A stretch of DNA of 64,000 nucleotides from Trujillonella endophytica (GCF_019799905.1 NZ_JABGCI010000006.1:1-64000); one strand, 5' to 3'; positions 1-14,543 are shown, counted from the first letter of the stretch. Numbers and translations: made by a program. Notes: generated from the sequence alone by a model not told the origin.

Positions 1-64
1 AGCCTCTCAGCGCCGATGGTACTGCCCTGGAGACGGGGTGGGAGAGTAGGACACCGCCGGACAA
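1..64 (+). rRNA. rrf: 5S ribosomal RNA, 3' end only
   Basis: The opening bases match the conserved 3' half of actinobacterial 5S rRNA: the GCCGATGGTACTG block followed by GGGAGAGTAGGACACCGCC. The 5' half lies outside the window. The exact 3' end is estimated. A perfect hairpin follows 9 nt later, as expected at the end of an rrn operon, so 16S and 23S genes probably lie immediately upstream. Confidence 0.93.
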
Positions 65-72
65 CCATTCCC

Positions 73-108
73 AGAAAGGGCCCCAGCCACCAGGCTGGGG
101 CCCTTTCT
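73..108 (+). terminator. Intrinsic terminator of the rrn operon
   Basis: A perfect 16-bp stem (arms 73-88 and 93-108, AGAAAGGGCCCCAGCC and its complement) with a 4-nt ACCA loop lies directly after the 5S rRNA. The T-rich tail sits within the stem end (CCCTTTCT), as is common in high-GC actinobacteria. Confidence 0.9.
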
Positions 109-416
109 GCATTCCCTGCGTCGATACGCGCGCGGCGTGTGCGCCCACGCCGCGTTCCACCGCACCGACTGCGGCGCCGGCGCACACGCTGCACGCGGAC
201 CGGCTCCGTCGCGGTGTTCGACGGTCCCGCCCCGTGCGTACGGCAGGCGGCCGGCGGAGGTCGCGCGTATGGCGTCGTAGGGCGCGCGCCGTGCGCGGGC
301 CTCGACCGGGGTGCCGACGCCCCCCCGGTGGCCCGGGGCGGAGCGCGCGGGGAGCGGGCGTCGTCCCTGGGTGCGTGGAGGCGACCCTTCCTCCCGGCTG
401 GTGACGACCAACGGGG
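109..416. other. Intergenic stretch with no recognised gene
   Basis: About 300 bases between the rrn terminator and the terminator of the minus-strand ABC operon. Open frames exist here on both strands, but they are GC-driven and resemble no known protein. I see no tRNA-like cloverleaf and no clear promoter. Confidence 0.5.
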
Positions 417-454
417 ACCGCCCCCATCCCGTCACGTGACGGAACAGGGGCGGT
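417..454 (-). terminator. Terminator downstream of the ABC transporter operon
   Basis: Nested inverted repeat: outer arms ACCGCCCC (417-424) and GGGGCGGT (447-454), inner perfect palindrome CCGTCACGTGACGG (429-442). It lies 25 bp past the stop codon of the permease gene on the minus strand. Confidence 0.7.
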
Positions 455-479
455 TGGCGGTTGACCAGCGGAGCCCGGG

Positions 480-1175
480 CTACGGGACCGTCCGCCGGAT
501 GCCTGCCCAGCTGAGGCCGGCCAGGACCAGTGCCAGCAGTGCCGGTAGGCCGGCCGTCAGGGTGGCGGTGGAGCGGTCGGAGAGCCACGTCCCCAGGTCG
601 CCCCACGCCTCGAGCCACGTGACGAGCACGGCGAGGCCCCCGAACAGGAGCACGAGGCCCACGATCAGGCTCCACATGCCCAGCTGGCCCCAGCGCTTCA
701 TCACCACGCCGATGCCGACGCCGGCGAATGTGGCGATCAGCATCGGGCCGCCGGACACGATCACCTGCAGCGGGAAGTTGTCGACGTCCATCCCGGCGGG
801 CCCCCAGAAGGCGAGGTCGACGCCCCACCCGCCGGTGGCCCCTTCGACGGCGGTGAGCAGGGCGAGGGCCACGCCGTAGTAGAGCGACTGGGCGACGGCC
901 ACGAGCGCCGTCCCGAGGTAGAAGATGCGCCGGGACAGGCTCAGGCCCATCGCGAACGGCAGCAGCTGCGTGACCGCCTGTACGAAGACGACCAGGACGG
1001 TGATGTACAGCGAGGAGATGCCTCCGGTGATGGAGTTCTCCTGCTGGCCGGCGTCGGTGAGGGCGTACAGCGCGAGGTTGATGGCGAACGCGATGCCGGC
1101 GACCAGCCAGGGGATGCCGATCATCACCAGCGGGTTGACCAGGTGCAGGCGGGCGGCGGCGAGCAGGCGGCTCAT
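480..1175 (-). CDS. ABC transporter permease (ABC-2-like integral membrane protein)
   Basis: A 231-residue protein made of about six hydrophobic segments, starting MSRLLAAARLHLVNPLVMIG. The membrane domain of an ABC-2-like exporter is the natural reading. Its ATG overlaps the stop of the upstream ATPase gene (TGA at 1172-1174, ATG at 1173-1175), so the two should be translated together and form one transporter in the cytoplasmic membrane. The substrate cannot be told; YtrA-controlled transporters of this type often respond to cell-envelope-active compounds. If the frameshift in the partner ATPase is real, this permease would lack its energy source. Confidence 0.75.
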   Translation of the reverse strand: MSRLLAAARLHLVNPLVMIGIPWLVAGIAFAINLALYALTDAGQQENSITGGISSLYITVLVVFVQAVTQLLPFAMGLSLSRRIFYLGTALVAVAQSLYYGVALALLTAVEGATGGWGVDLAFWGPAGMDVDNFPLQVIVSGGPMLIATFAGVGIGVVMKRWGQLGMWSLIVGLVLLFGGLAVLVTWLEAWGDLGTWLSDRSTATLTAGLPALLALVLAGLSWAGIRRTVP

Positions 1176-2084
1176 CGGGGGACCTCCTCGAGTAGGGCGG
1201 GGGCGGGCTCGGCGGCCCGGGAGGAGCGCGCCAGCTCGACGACGAGCCGCTGGAGCGGTGTGGGCTCGGCCGCGAGACCCGCATCGAGGGCCGCGGCCTC
1301 GTCCGCGGGGCCGTCGATCCGGACGATCGCCCGCGCCGCTCCGCCGAGCGTCTCGGCGTGCAGCACCTCCCGGCCGCGGCCGAACGCCTCCACGGCGCTC
1401 CGGGGGCCGGAGACCGTGAGGGCGTCCCCGCGCAGCCTCTCGGCGGTGTCGTCCAGCAGTACGCGACCCCGGTCGATGAGGACGACGTGCTCCAGCAGGT
1501 CGCTGATCTCCTCGATGAGGTGCGTGGAGAGGACGACGGTGCGCGGGTGAGTGGCGTAGTCGGCCAGCAGTCGGTCGTAGAAGAGCTGCCGGGCGACGGC
1601 GTCCAGGCCCAGGTACGGCTCGTCGAAGAGCGTGAGGGGCGCCCGCGAGGCTAGGCCGATGACGATCCCGACGGCGGAGTTCATCCCGCGGGACAGGCTC
1701 TTGATCGCCCGCCTGCGCGGCAGCTCGAAGTCGTCGAGGAGCCCCTCTGCGAGGTCGGCGTCCCAGTGCGGGAACAGCCAGGAGGCCGCCGAGATCGCGT
1801 CGCGGACGCGGAAGGCGTCGGGGTAGCGCTGACCCTCCTTGACGAAGCAGATGCCGGCGAGGGTGACGTCGTCCTCGAAGGGGGACCGGCCGAACACCTC
1901 CACCGGGCCGCTGGTGGGCTCCCGGTGGCCGGTGAGCAGCTGCAGGAGGGTGGTCTTCCCGGCGCCGTTGCGGCCGAGGAGGCCGGTGATGGTGTCCCGC
2001 TCGAAAGGCGGTCGTGACGCCGTCGAGGGCGGTGTGACCGCGGAAGCGCATGGTCACGTCCCGCACCGTCGCGATGGCGGTCAT
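1172..2084 (-). pseudogene. ABC transporter ATP-binding protein, interrupted by a +1 frameshift
   Basis: The first part reads MTAIATVRDVTMRFRGHTAL from ATG at 2084-2082. The frame is then lost at an AAA run (2004-2006; TTT in the gene). In the neighbouring frame the protein continues FERDTITGLLGRNGAGKTT (Walker A) and then LTLFDEPYLGLD (Walker B/D-loop) and STHLIEEISDLLEHV (H-loop) to the stop at 1172. Deleting one base of the run restores one ATPase of about 303 residues with 'GVTTAFERDTITG' at the junction. The degenerate signature SRGMNSAVGIVIGLASR is seen in this ABC-2 subfamily as I recall it. The start overlaps the GntR gene stop by 3-4 nt. This could be a true inactivating mutation, phase variation or a homopolymer sequencing error; the rest of the frame is undecayed. 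Confidence 0.85.
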
Positions 2085-2443
2085 CGACGGTCCTCCCAGC
2101 CGTCGATCATCGACGTGAGCTCCTGGGGCGAGATGCCGAGTTTCCGGGCCTCGGTCATCAGGGGGCGGACGTACTGGGCGGCGAACTCGCTGCGCCGGCG
2201 CTTCAGCACCTGCTCGCGGGCACCGGTGGCGGCGAACATCCCGACTCCTCGTCTCTTGTAGAGGACCCCGTCGGCCACCAGCTGGTTCAGGCCCTTGGCT
2301 GCGGTGGCGGGGTTGATGCGGTGGAAGGCGGCCAGCTCGTTGGTCGAGGGCGCCTGGCTCTCCTCGGGCAGGGAGCCGTCCACGATCGCCGTCTCGATCA
2401 GCTCGGCGACCTGGCGGAAGATCGGGCCGGCGTCCTCGTTCAC
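2081..2443 (-). CDS. GntR-family transcriptional regulator, YtrA subfamily
   Basis: A 120-residue protein with an N-terminal winged helix (residues about 5-75; PIFRQVAELIETAIVDGSLP, then the recognition region APSTNELAAFHRINPATAAKGL). Only a short C-terminal helical tail follows, the hallmark of the YtrA subfamily. Such repressors sit at the head of ABC transporter operons and release DNA when an inducer binds the short C-terminal region. It is first in the operon, overlapping the ATPase start. The GTG at 2443 is chosen because it gives the canonical 'xGPIFRQVAELIE' N-terminus; the ribosome site is weak. A 10/4/10 inverted repeat centred 52 bp upstream is the likely autoregulatory operator. 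Confidence 0.88.
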   Translation of the reverse strand: MNEDAGPIFRQVAELIETAIVDGSLPEESQAPSTNELAAFHRINPATAAKGLNQLVADGVLYKRRGVGMFAATGAREQVLKRRRSEFAAQYVRPLMTEARKLGISPQELTSMIDGWEDRR

Positions 2444-2482
2444 CTGCGACGTCCGGCGCGTCCCGGGACCCGGCGGTCCCTG

Positions 2483-2506
2483 GGTTCACTACTCATGTAA
2501 TGAACC
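2483..2506 (-). promoter_or_regulatory. Probable YtrA-type operator
   Basis: GGTTCACTAC (2483-2492), spacer TCAT, GTAATGAACC (2497-2506): a 24-bp dyad with 9 of 10 positions matching. It is markedly more AT-rich than its surroundings and lies 40 bp from the gntR start. Position and symmetry suit autorepression of the gntR-ABC operon. It also lies 114 bp upstream of ureA, so an effect on that promoter cannot be excluded. Confidence 0.7.
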
Positions 2507-2549
2507 ATAGAAGTGGATGCCTCCGGCGCGCAAGCCGCCCGGCGGGATG

Positions 2550-2582
2550 AACCCCGCAACACGGCTGTCACGAGGCGGGGTT
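2550..2582 (+). promoter_or_regulatory. Inverted repeat in the urease promoter/leader
   Basis: Arms AACCCCGC (2550-2557) and GCGGGGTT (2575-2582), 17-nt spacer, 37 bp before the ureA start. It may be an operator or an mRNA hairpin for the urease operon. I match it to no known binding site. Confidence 0.35.
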
Positions 2583-2619
2583 AGCGTCCGGGCTCCGCCC
2601 ACCTCCGGAGGTCCCCCGC

Positions 2620-2922
2620 GTGCACCTGTCGCCGCACGAGCAGGAACGACTGCTGCTCTCCTACGCCGCCGAGCTGGCCCGCCGCCGCCGCGCCCGCGGC
2701 CTGCGGCTCAACCTGCCGGAGGCGACGGCGATCATCACCGACCACGTGCTCGAGGGGGCCCGCGACGGCGTGCTGGTCGCCGAGCTCATGCAGTCCGGCC
2801 GCACGGTGCTGACCCGGGACGACGTGATGGACGGCGTCCCCGAGCTGCTGGAGGAGGTGCAGGTGGAGGCGACCTTCCCGGACGGGACGAAGCTGGTGAC
2901 CGTCCACCACCCGATCCCGTGA
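2620..2922 (+). CDS. ureA: Urease subunit gamma
   Basis: 100 residues, the normal length for UreA. It opens [20 protein letters not shown] and contains the family blocks [21 protein letters not shown] (spanning about residues 30-50), LMQSGRTVL and [21 protein letters not shown]. It is the small structural subunit of nickel urease (urea + water to ammonia and carbamate). The GTG start is set by GGAGG 11 nt upstream and by family alignment. The stop overlaps the ureB start (GTGA, 2919-2922), so translation is coupled. Confidence 0.97.
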   Translation: MHLSPHEQERLLLSYAAELARRRRARGLRLNLPEATAIITDHVLEGARDGVLVAELMQSGRTVLTRDDVMDGVPELLEEVQVEATFPDGTKLVTVHHPIP

Positions 2923-3220
2923 TCCCGGGAGAGGTGATCCCGGCGGAGGGGACGATCGAGACCCTGCCCGGGGCGCCGCGGACCGAGCTCGAGGTGACCA
3001 ACACCGGTGACCGTCCGGTGCAGGTGGGCTCGCACTTCCACTTCGCGCAGACCAACGCCGCCCTGGAGTTCGACCGCGCGGTCGCGCACGGTCAGCGGCT
3101 GGACGTCGCCGCTGGCACCGCCGTCCGCTTCGAGCCCGGCATCACCCGCACGGTGACGCTCGTGCCCCTCGCGGGAGCGCGCCTCGTCCCGGGCCTGACC
3201 AGCGAGGGAGGGCTCGGCTG

Positions 3221-3221
<1 letters not shown>
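2919..3221 (+). CDS. ureB: Urease subunit beta
   Basis: 100 residues starting at GTG within the ureA stop. Conserved blocks: [13 protein letters not shown] at the N-terminus, [38 protein letters not shown] (in pieces) and VRFEPG. It forms the structural shell of the urease trimer with UreA and UreC. Upstream codons in the same frame belong to a GC shadow, not to a fused protein. Its TGA overlaps the ureC ATG (3219-3223). Confidence 0.96.
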
Positions 3222-4942
<1,721 letters not shown>

Positions 4943-4956
4943 GGGGCGCCTCCCTC

Positions 4957-5604
4957 ATGTCCTCAGCGCTCCTCACGCTCGCCGACTCACGGCTGCCGGC
5001 CGGTGGGCACGCCCACTCCGGCGGGGTCGAGCAGGCCATCGCGGCCGGGTCCGTCACCGACCCGCGGTCGCTGAGCACCTTCCTGCTGCGTCGCCTGCAG
5101 ACGGCGGGCGCGGTGGCCGCCGGGCTGGCGGCCGCCGCCTGCGCCGGCGCCGACCTGGTCGCGCTCGACGCGGAGGCCGACGCGCGGACGCCGTCGCCGG
5201 CGCTGCGGGCGGCGTCCCGGCAGCAGGGGCGGGGGCTGGTGCGGGTCGGCCGGCGGGCCTGGCCGTCGCCGGGATGGGACGCGCTGCCCGCCGCGCCGCA
5301 CCACCCGGTCGCGCTCGGCGTCGCCGCGGCGGCCGGCGGGCTGAGCCCCCGCGATGCCGCCGCGGCCGCGGCCTACCTGTCGATCAGCGGCCCGGCCACC
5401 GCGGCGCAGCGGCTGCTCGCCATGGACCCGCTGACCGTCGCCGCCGTGACCGCGCGGCTCTCCCCGGAGGTGGACGCCGTCGCCGAGCGGAGCGCGTCGC
5501 GCGCGACGAACTCGCCCGCGGAGCTGCCCGCCGACACCGATCCGCTCCTCGACCTCCTCGCCGAGGTGCACGCCGCCCGCAACGACCGCTTCTTCGCCTC
5601 ATGA
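4957..5604 (+). CDS. ureF: Urease accessory protein UreF
   Basis: 215 residues, nearly all helical. The N-terminal SSALLTLADSRLPAGGHAHSGGVE is the UreF signature (usually 'LADSxLPxGxFxxSxGLE'). UreF joins UreD and UreG on apo-urease and gates GTP-dependent nickel delivery. The ATG at 4957 is 14 bp after the ureC stop and gives the family N-terminus. The C-terminal part is Ala-rich and divergent, which is usual for actinobacterial UreF. Confidence 0.9.
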   Translation: MSSALLTLADSRLPAGGHAHSGGVEQAIAAGSVTDPRSLSTFLLRRLQTAGAVAAGLAAAACAGADLVALDAEADARTPSPALRAASRQQGRGLVRVGRRAWPSPGWDALPAAPHHPVALGVAAAAGGLSPRDAAAAAAYLSISGPATAAQRLLAMDPLTVAAVTARLSPEVDAVAERSASRATNSPAELPADTDPLLDLLAEVHAARNDRFFAS

Positions 5605-5610
5605 GCACCG

Positions 5611-6318
5611 ATGGAGGACCCCGTGCCGCCTGACCACAACCTCACCGACTACGTCGACCCGTACGAGAGCGGACACCGGCATCCCCCGGGGGGCGGACCC
5701 GGTCCGCTGCGCGTCGGCCTCGGCGGGCCCGTGGGCTCGGGCAAGACCGCGCTGGCCGCGGCGCTGTGCCGCACCCTCGGCGCGGAGTACGACCTCGCCG
5801 TCGTCACCAACGACATCTACACGACCGAGGACGCCGACTTCCTGCGCCGCAACGCCGTCCTCCCCGACGACCGGATCGAGGCGGTGCAGACCGGCTGCTG
5901 CCCGCACACCGCGATCCGCGACGACATCACCGCCAACCTCGACGCCGTCGAACTGCTCGAGGCCCGCCACCCCGGGCTGGAGCTGGTGTTCGTCGAGTCC
6001 GGCGGCGACAACCTGACCGCGAGCTTCAGCTACGGGCTGGTCGACGTGCAGGTGTTCGTCGTCGACGTGGCCGGCGGGGACAAGGTGCCGCGCAAGGGCG
6101 GTCCGGGCGTCACCGCCAGCGACCTGCTCGTGGTGAACAAGACCGACCTCGCGCCGATGGTGGGTGCCGACCTCGACGTCATGCGCCGGGACTCGGCGGC
6201 AGTCCGCGGGGACAAGCCGACGCTGCTGATCTCGCTGCGCGAGGACCCGACGGCGGCCGAGGTGGCCGAGTGGGTGCGCGAGCAGGTGCGGGCGCGGGTC
6301 GCGCTGCAGTCGGCGTGA
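5611..6318 (+). CDS. ureG: Urease accessory GTPase UreG
   Basis: 235 residues. The P-loop GPVGSGKT is at residues 39-46, followed by [15 protein letters not shown], the nickel-binding CPH motif in [12 protein letters not shown], and VNKTDL for guanine specificity. UreG dimerises with nickel and GTP and powers metal insertion into urease. The first 35 residues hold only a short His-poor extension. The start ATG at 5611 lies 6 bp after ureF; the stop overlaps the ureD GTG. Confidence 0.97.
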   Translation: MEDPVPPDHNLTDYVDPYESGHRHPPGGGPGPLRVGLGGPVGSGKTALAAALCRTLGAEYDLAVVTNDIYTTEDADFLRRNAVLPDDRIEAVQTGCCPHTAIRDDITANLDAVELLEARHPGLELVFVESGGDNLTASFSYGLVDVQVFVVDVAGGDKVPRKGGPGVTASDLLVVNKTDLAPMVGADLDVMRRDSAAVRGDKPTLLISLREDPTAAEVAEWVREQVRARVALQSA

Positions 6319-7019
6319 TCACGCGGGTCGAGGTGGTCGCCCGGCGCGGCCCCGGCGGGCGCACCGTGCTGCCGGTGGTGCGCGCCAGTGGCCAGCTCGC
6401 CGTCCGCCGGACGGGGCCGACGTCGGTGCACCTCGTCGCGACCGCCTTCGGCCCGCTCGGCGGGGACGACGCGGAGATCCGCCTCGTGGTCGAGGAGGGT
6501 GCCCGGCTGAGCGTGCACTCGGTCGCGGCCGCCGTCGCGCTGCCCGCGCGGCAGGACGACGCGCCCTCGGTCCAGCGGGTGCACGCGACCGTCGCCGGGG
6601 AGCTCGTCCTCGCGCCGGAGCCCACGGTGGTCGCCGCCCGCGCGCACCACCGCGCCGAGCTGACCGCCGAGCTCGCCGACCGCGCGACCCTGCACGCCAC
6701 GGAGCAGGTGCTGCTGGGCCGGGCCGGGGAGGAGCCCGGCCGCTGGACCGGCACCACCCGGGTGGAACGGGCCGGCCGGCCGCTGCTGCACACCACGGTG
6801 TCGCTCGGCCCCGGCGCGCCCGGCTGGCTGCCCCCGGTCGCCCCGCGCGCCTACGCGGCCACCGTGTCGCTGGGCGTGCGGCTGCCCGTCGCCACGGGGC
6901 AGGATGCGGTCCGGCTGCCGCTGGACGACGGCTGGTCGGCCACCGCGTGGGGCACCGAGCTGCACCGCGTGGTCCGGGAGCTGGCGGCCCTGGGCGGCGC
7001 GGACGAGGAGGTGGCGTGA
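6315..7019 (+). CDS. ureD: Urease accessory protein UreD (UreH)
   Basis: 234 residues beginning at GTG 6315 inside the ureG stop (GTGA). Visible UreD features: an all-beta repetitive fold, [18 protein letters not shown] near residue 34, [18 protein letters not shown] and a [11 protein letters not shown] block. UreD is the scaffold through which nickel passes into UreC. Divergence is typical for the family; identity is secured by position after ureF-ureG. The stop overlaps allB by four bases. Confidence 0.88.
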   Translation: MITRVEVVARRGPGGRTVLPVVRASGQLAVRRTGPTSVHLVATAFGPLGGDDAEIRLVVEEGARLSVHSVAAAVALPARQDDAPSVQRVHATVAGELVLAPEPTVVAARAHHRAELTAELADRATLHATEQVLLGRAGEEPGRWTGTTRVERAGRPLLHTTVSLGPGAPGWLPPVAPRAYAATVSLGVRLPVATGQDAVRLPLDDGWSATAWGTELHRVVRELAALGGADEEVA

Positions 7020-8383
7020 GCGAGCTCGCGAACTCACGGTCGCAGGGCGGGGAGCTGGTCGTGCGGGCCCGGCGGGTCGTGCTCCCCGACGGCGAGCGGG
7101 CGGCGGCGGTGCACACCGCGGACGGCGTCGTCACCGCGGTCACCGACTACGCCGACGTCCCCGCCGGCGCGGTCACCCTCGCCGACGACGAGGTGCTGAT
7201 CCCCGGGCTCGTCGACAGCCACGTGCACGTCAACGAGCCCGGCCGCACGGAGTGGGAGGGCTTCGCGACCGCGACGCGGGCCGCGGCGGCCGGTGGCGTC
7301 ACCACGATCGTGGACATGCCGCTGAACTCGGTGCCGGCCACGACGACGCTCGAGGCGTTGCACGTGAAACGGGAGGTGGCGGAGGGGCAGGTGGCGGTCG
7401 ACGTCGCCTTCTGGGGCGGCGCCGTCCCCGGCAACGTCGACCAGCTGCGGCCGCTGCACGAGGCGGGCGTCGTCGGCTTCAAGTGCTTCCTCCTCGACTC
7501 CGGCGTCCCCGAGTTCCCGCCCCTGGACGACGCCGGGCTGCGCGCCGCGCTGACCGAGCTGGCCGGTCTCGACGCCCTGCTCATCGCGCACGCCGAGGAC
7601 GCCGACGTCATCGCCGCCGCGCCCGAGCCGGCCGGTGCCAGCTACGCGGCCTTCCTCGCCTCCCGGCCGACCGCCGCGGAGGAGACCGCGATCGGCCGGC
7701 TGGTCGCGGCCACCCGCGACACCGGCGCGCGCACCCACGTCGTCCACCTGGCCGATGCCGACGCGCTGCCGCTGCTGCGCGCCGCGCGGGCCGAGGGCGT
7801 GCGGATCACGGTGGAGACCTGCCCGCACTACCTGACCTTCGCCGCCGAGGACGTGCCCGACGGCGACACCGCCTACAAGTGCTGCCCGCCGATCCGCGAG
7901 GCGTGGCACCGGGAGGCGCTGTGGGCCGCGCTGGCCGACGGCGACGGCGGCCAGCCCCTCATCGACATGGTGGTCAGCGACCACTCGCCGTGCACGCCGG
8001 AGCTCAAGCGGCTGGACGTCGGCGACTTCGGCCTGGCGTGGGGCGGGATCGCCTCGCTGCAGGTGGCGCTGCCCGCGGTGTGGAGCGGCGCCCGGGCGCG
8101 CGGGGTGCCGCTGACCGACGTCGTGCGGTGGATGTCCGCGGCGCCGGCGCGCCAGGCGGGTCTGCCCGGCAAGGGCGCGATCGCCGTCGGCAAGGACGCC
8201 GACCTGGTGGCCTTCGCGCCCGACGAGCGCTGGACGGTCGACCGCCTGCTGCACCGCAACCCCGTGACGCCCTACGCGGGGCGCGAGCTCAGCGGGGTCG
8301 TGCGGCGGACCTGGCTGCGCGGGCAGGAGGCCGACGGCGCCCCGCTCGGCCGGCTGTTGACGCGGGGCAGGATGGCCGGGTGA
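7016..8383 (+). CDS. allB: Allantoinase
   Basis: 455 residues, amidohydrolase superfamily. Metal ligands are visible in [17 protein letters not shown], the carbamylated lysine region [11 protein letters not shown], the later histidines in THVVHLADA and ETCPHYLTF, and VVSDHSPC near the end. The 'NEPGR.EWEGF' and 'DHSPC' wording is that of allantoinases rather than dihydroorotases or hydantoinases. It opens allantoin to allantoate. The GTG at 7016 overlaps the ureD stop, so it is translationally tied to the urease operon. Confidence 0.93.
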   Translation: MSELANSRSQGGELVVRARRVVLPDGERAAAVHTADGVVTAVTDYADVPAGAVTLADDEVLIPGLVDSHVHVNEPGRTEWEGFATATRAAAAGGVTTIVDMPLNSVPATTTLEALHVKREVAEGQVAVDVAFWGGAVPGNVDQLRPLHEAGVVGFKCFLLDSGVPEFPPLDDAGLRAALTELAGLDALLIAHAEDADVIAAAPEPAGASYAAFLASRPTAAEETAIGRLVAATRDTGARTHVVHLADADALPLLRAARAEGVRITVETCPHYLTFAAEDVPDGDTAYKCCPPIREAWHREALWAALADGDGGQPLIDMVVSDHSPCTPELKRLDVGDFGLAWGGIASLQVALPAVWSGARARGVPLTDVVRWMSAAPARQAGLPGKGAIAVGKDADLVAFAPDERWTVDRLLHRNPVTPYAGRELSGVVRRTWLRGQEADGAPLGRLLTRGRMAG

Positions 8384-9384
8384 CCGCCGACCCGTTCTCC
8401 CTGCCCGACCTGGCGAGCCGCGCGGTCGGCGGGGCCGTCATCCGCGCCAACGACGAGTTCTTCGCGGCGAAGGAGAACCTGATCGTCCCCGGGCCGGCGC
8501 AGGCGCGTGTCGAGTTCGGGCACCGCGGCAAGGAGTACGACGGCTGGGAGACCCGCCGGCGCCGGGAGCCCGGCAGCGACTGGGCGATCGTGCGGCTGGG
8601 GATGCCCGGCGTCGTCTCGGGTGTGGTCATCGACACCGCGTTCTTCCTCGGCAACTTCCCGCCGCAGGCCTCGGTGGAGGGCGCGTCGGTCGAGGGCCAC
8701 CCCGCGGCCGGGGAGCTCGAGGCCGCGGACTGGTTCCCGCTGCTGCCGCTCTCGCCACTGGCCGGGGGGACCGCCAACGCGTTCCCGGTCGGCCCGGCGC
8801 CGCGGGTGACCCACGTGCGGCTGACCATCCACCCCGACGGCGGGGTGGCGCGGCTGCGGGTGCACGGCACCGTCGTCCCCGATCCACGGCTGCTCGACGC
8901 CGGGCCGGTCGACCTCGCGGCCCTGGAGAACGGTGGCCTGGTCACCGCGGTGAGCAACGCGTTCTACGGCACCCCGCACCAGCTGATCGGCCGCGGCTTC
9001 GCCCGGTCGATGGGCGAGGGCTGGGAGACCGCCCGCCGCCGCGACCAGGGCAACGACTGGGTCGACGTCGCCCTGGCCTGCGAGGGCCGGGTGACCCTCG
9101 CCGAGCTCGACACGTCGTACTTCCTCGGCAACGCCCCCGGCGCGGCCGCGCTCACCGGCACCACCGCCGGCGGGGACCGGGTGGAGCTGCTGCCGCGCAC
9201 GGCCCTGCAGCCCGACACCCGGCACCGTTTCGTGCTGCCGGAGCCCGGTCCCGGCGCTGCCGCCGTGACCGCGGTGCGGCTGGACGTGTTCCCCGACGGC
9301 GGCATGGCGCGCCTGCGGCTGTGGGGCCGGCCGACGGAGGCCGGCCGCGCGGCGCTGGAGCATCGCCGGCTGGGCGCGGGCTAG
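8380..9384 (+). CDS. alc: Allantoicase
   Basis: 334 residues with two homologous allantoicase repeats. Each has the [13 protein letters not shown] / [16 protein letters not shown] block and the [10 protein letters not shown] / [10 protein letters not shown] block. The enzyme cleaves allantoate to ureidoglycolate and urea, which feeds the urease encoded upstream. The GTG start at 8380 overlaps the allB stop by four bases. The ureidoglycolate-handling gene is not in the window. Confidence 0.95.
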   Translation: MTADPFSLPDLASRAVGGAVIRANDEFFAAKENLIVPGPAQARVEFGHRGKEYDGWETRRRREPGSDWAIVRLGMPGVVSGVVIDTAFFLGNFPPQASVEGASVEGHPAAGELEAADWFPLLPLSPLAGGTANAFPVGPAPRVTHVRLTIHPDGGVARLRVHGTVVPDPRLLDAGPVDLAALENGGLVTAVSNAFYGTPHQLIGRGFARSMGEGWETARRRDQGNDWVDVALACEGRVTLAELDTSYFLGNAPGAAALTGTTAGGDRVELLPRTALQPDTRHRFVLPEPGPGAAAVTAVRLDVFPDGGMARLRLWGRPTEAGRAALEHRRLGAG

Positions 9385-9427
9385 TCTCCGGCCGTCCTGA
9401 CCGACGACGGGGGCGAGCGGGGGGCCG

Positions 9428-10732
<1,305 letters not shown>

Positions 10733-10742
10733 GTCAGGCCCC

Positions 10743-13096
<2,354 letters not shown>

Positions 13097-13100
<4 letters not shown>

Positions 13101-13597
13101 TGCTGGGCCCCGTGTGCGTCGGCGGCCATGCGCCGGGCGGCCAGCCGGACGGCGTCGAGGATCTTCTCGTAGCCGGTGCAGCGGCAGAGGTTGCCGGCCA
13201 GGGCCTCGCGGATCTCGGCGTCCCCGGGCGGGCCGCCGGACGCCAGGGAGCGGGTGACCAGGTCGTCGGTGGCGACGAGCAGGCCCGGCGTGCAGAAGCC
13301 GCACTGGACGGCGCCGGCGTCGAGGAACGCCTGCTGGACGGGGTGCAGCGCCTCCTCGGCGGCCATCCCCTCGACGGTGCCGATCTCCCGCCCCTCGGCC
13401 TGGCCGGCCGCGACCAGGCAGGCGCAGACGGGCGTGCCGTCGAGGTAGACGGTGCAGGAGCCGCACTCGCCCTGCTCGCAGGCGTTCTTCGAGCCGGGCA
13501 GGCCCATCCGCTCGCGCAGGACGTAGAGCAGGCTCTCCCCCTCCCAGACGTCGTCCACCTGCTGGGTGGTGCCGTTGACGGTGCAGGTCAGGCGCAT
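13097..13597 (-). CDS. xdhC: Xanthine dehydrogenase-type 2Fe-2S subunit
   Basis: 166 residues. The plant-ferredoxin-like cluster motif is KNACEQGECGSCTVYLDGTP plus CAC, and the second cluster is in GAVQCGFCTPG and EALAGNLCRCTGYEKI. It transfers electrons from Moco to FAD. The ATG at 13597 is two bases past the FAD-subunit stop. Named xdhC in the E. coli sense (Bacillus pucE). Confidence 0.93.
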
Positions 13598-13599
13598 GG

Positions 13600-14490
13600 T
13601 CAGGCCTCCGTCGTGGTGCGGGAGTCGGCGGTGCGGTAGTCGGACCAGGCCCACGTCAGCGTGCGGCGGGCCATGACAGAGAGCGAGTGGACGCGGTAGG
13701 CGGCGGTGCCGCGGACGTCGTCGATGGGGGAGGCCGCGGTGGCGACCAGCTCGCCGAAGCGTGTCGCGGTGGCCGCCGGCAGCTCGCGGCGGGACTCCCA
13801 CAGACCGGCACTGGTCAGCTCGCCGGCCAGGAACTCCTCCGCGTCGGTCGCCCGGCGCGGGGTCGGGGCGGCCGAGCCGATACCCGTGCCGACGGCGCCG
13901 CGGTCGGGGTGCAGGGCCAGCCCGAAGGCGGCGACCGCGATGACCATCGCGTTGCGGGTGCCGATCTTGCTGTACTGCTGCGGGCCGCTCGGCGGGGTGA
14001 TCCGGACGGCGGCGATCAGCTCGTCGGCGGCCAGCGCGGAGCGCTTCACCCCGGTGTAGAAGTCGGTCACCGGGATGCGGCGGGTGCCCCGGGTGGAGGC
14101 GACCTCCACCTCGGCGTCGGCGGCCAGCAGCGCCGGGTGGGCGTCGCCGGCGGGGGAGGCGGTGGCCAGGTTGCCGCCGACGGTGCCGCGGTTGCGGATC
14201 TGCGGCGAGCCGATCGTGCGGGCGGCCATGGCAAGGCCGGGCAGGCGGTCGCCGAGCTCGGTGATGACGCGGGCGTAGGGGACGCCGGCGCCCAGGCGCA
14301 CCCCGCCGTCCTCGGTGCCCCACTCCTGGAGCTCGGGCACCCGGGTGAGGTCGAGCAGGGTGGCCGGGCGCAGCCGGCCGAAGTTCACCGCGACCATGAC
14401 GTCGGTGCCGCCGGCGACCGCGACGGCATCGGGGTCGGCAGCCTTCGCCTCCAGCGCCTCGGCCCACGTCGTGGGCTGCAGGAATCGCAT
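13600..14490 (-). CDS. xdhB: Xanthine dehydrogenase-type FAD-binding subunit
   Basis: 296 residues, CO-dehydrogenase flavoprotein family. FAD-binding motifs are AVAGGTDVMVAVN and TIGSPQIRNRGTVGGNLATASPAGD. The ATG at 14490 is preceded by GGAGCGACG and yields the usual MRFLQPTTWAEAL start; upstream in-frame codons are not needed. It is the first gene of the FAD-FeS-Moco operon, transcribed divergently from the deaminase gene. Confidence 0.92.
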   Translation of the reverse strand: MRFLQPTTWAEALEAKAADPDAVAVAGGTDVMVAVNFGRLRPATLLDLTRVPELQEWGTEDGGVRLGAGVPYARVITELGDRLPGLAMAARTIGSPQIRNRGTVGGNLATASPAGDAHPALLAADAEVEVASTRGTRRIPVTDFYTGVKRSALAADELIAAVRITPPSGPQQYSKIGTRNAMVIAVAAFGLALHPDRGAVGTGIGSAAPTPRRATDAEEFLAGELTSAGLWESRRELPAATATRFGELVATAASPIDDVRGTAAYRVHSLSVMARRTLTWAWSDYRTADSRTTTEA

Positions 14491-14520
14491 CGTCGCTCCT
14501 CGTCCGGTGTGCCGACCCGA

Positions 14521-14543
14521 CCGGACGGAACGGGACCGTCCGG
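14521..14543. promoter_or_regulatory. Inverted repeat in the xdh / 8-oxoguanine deaminase divergent promoter
   Basis: CCGGACGG (14521-14528), spacer AACGGGA, CCGTCCGG (14536-14543): perfect 8-bp arms, 30 bp from the xdhB start and 100 bp from the deaminase start. Placed where one dimeric regulator could control both purine catabolic transcripts. Confidence 0.45.

Noticed and set aside
480..2489. A single 669-residue minus-strand protein joining regulator, ATPase and permease
   Set aside because: Only the permease end and the first ATPase residues are true protein in this frame; the middle is out-of-frame Pro/Arg-rich sequence created by the frameshift and high GC.
2550..2582. Nickel riboswitch before ureA
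   Set aside because: Only one short hairpin is present; none of the multi-stem structure of known metal riboswitches can be seen.
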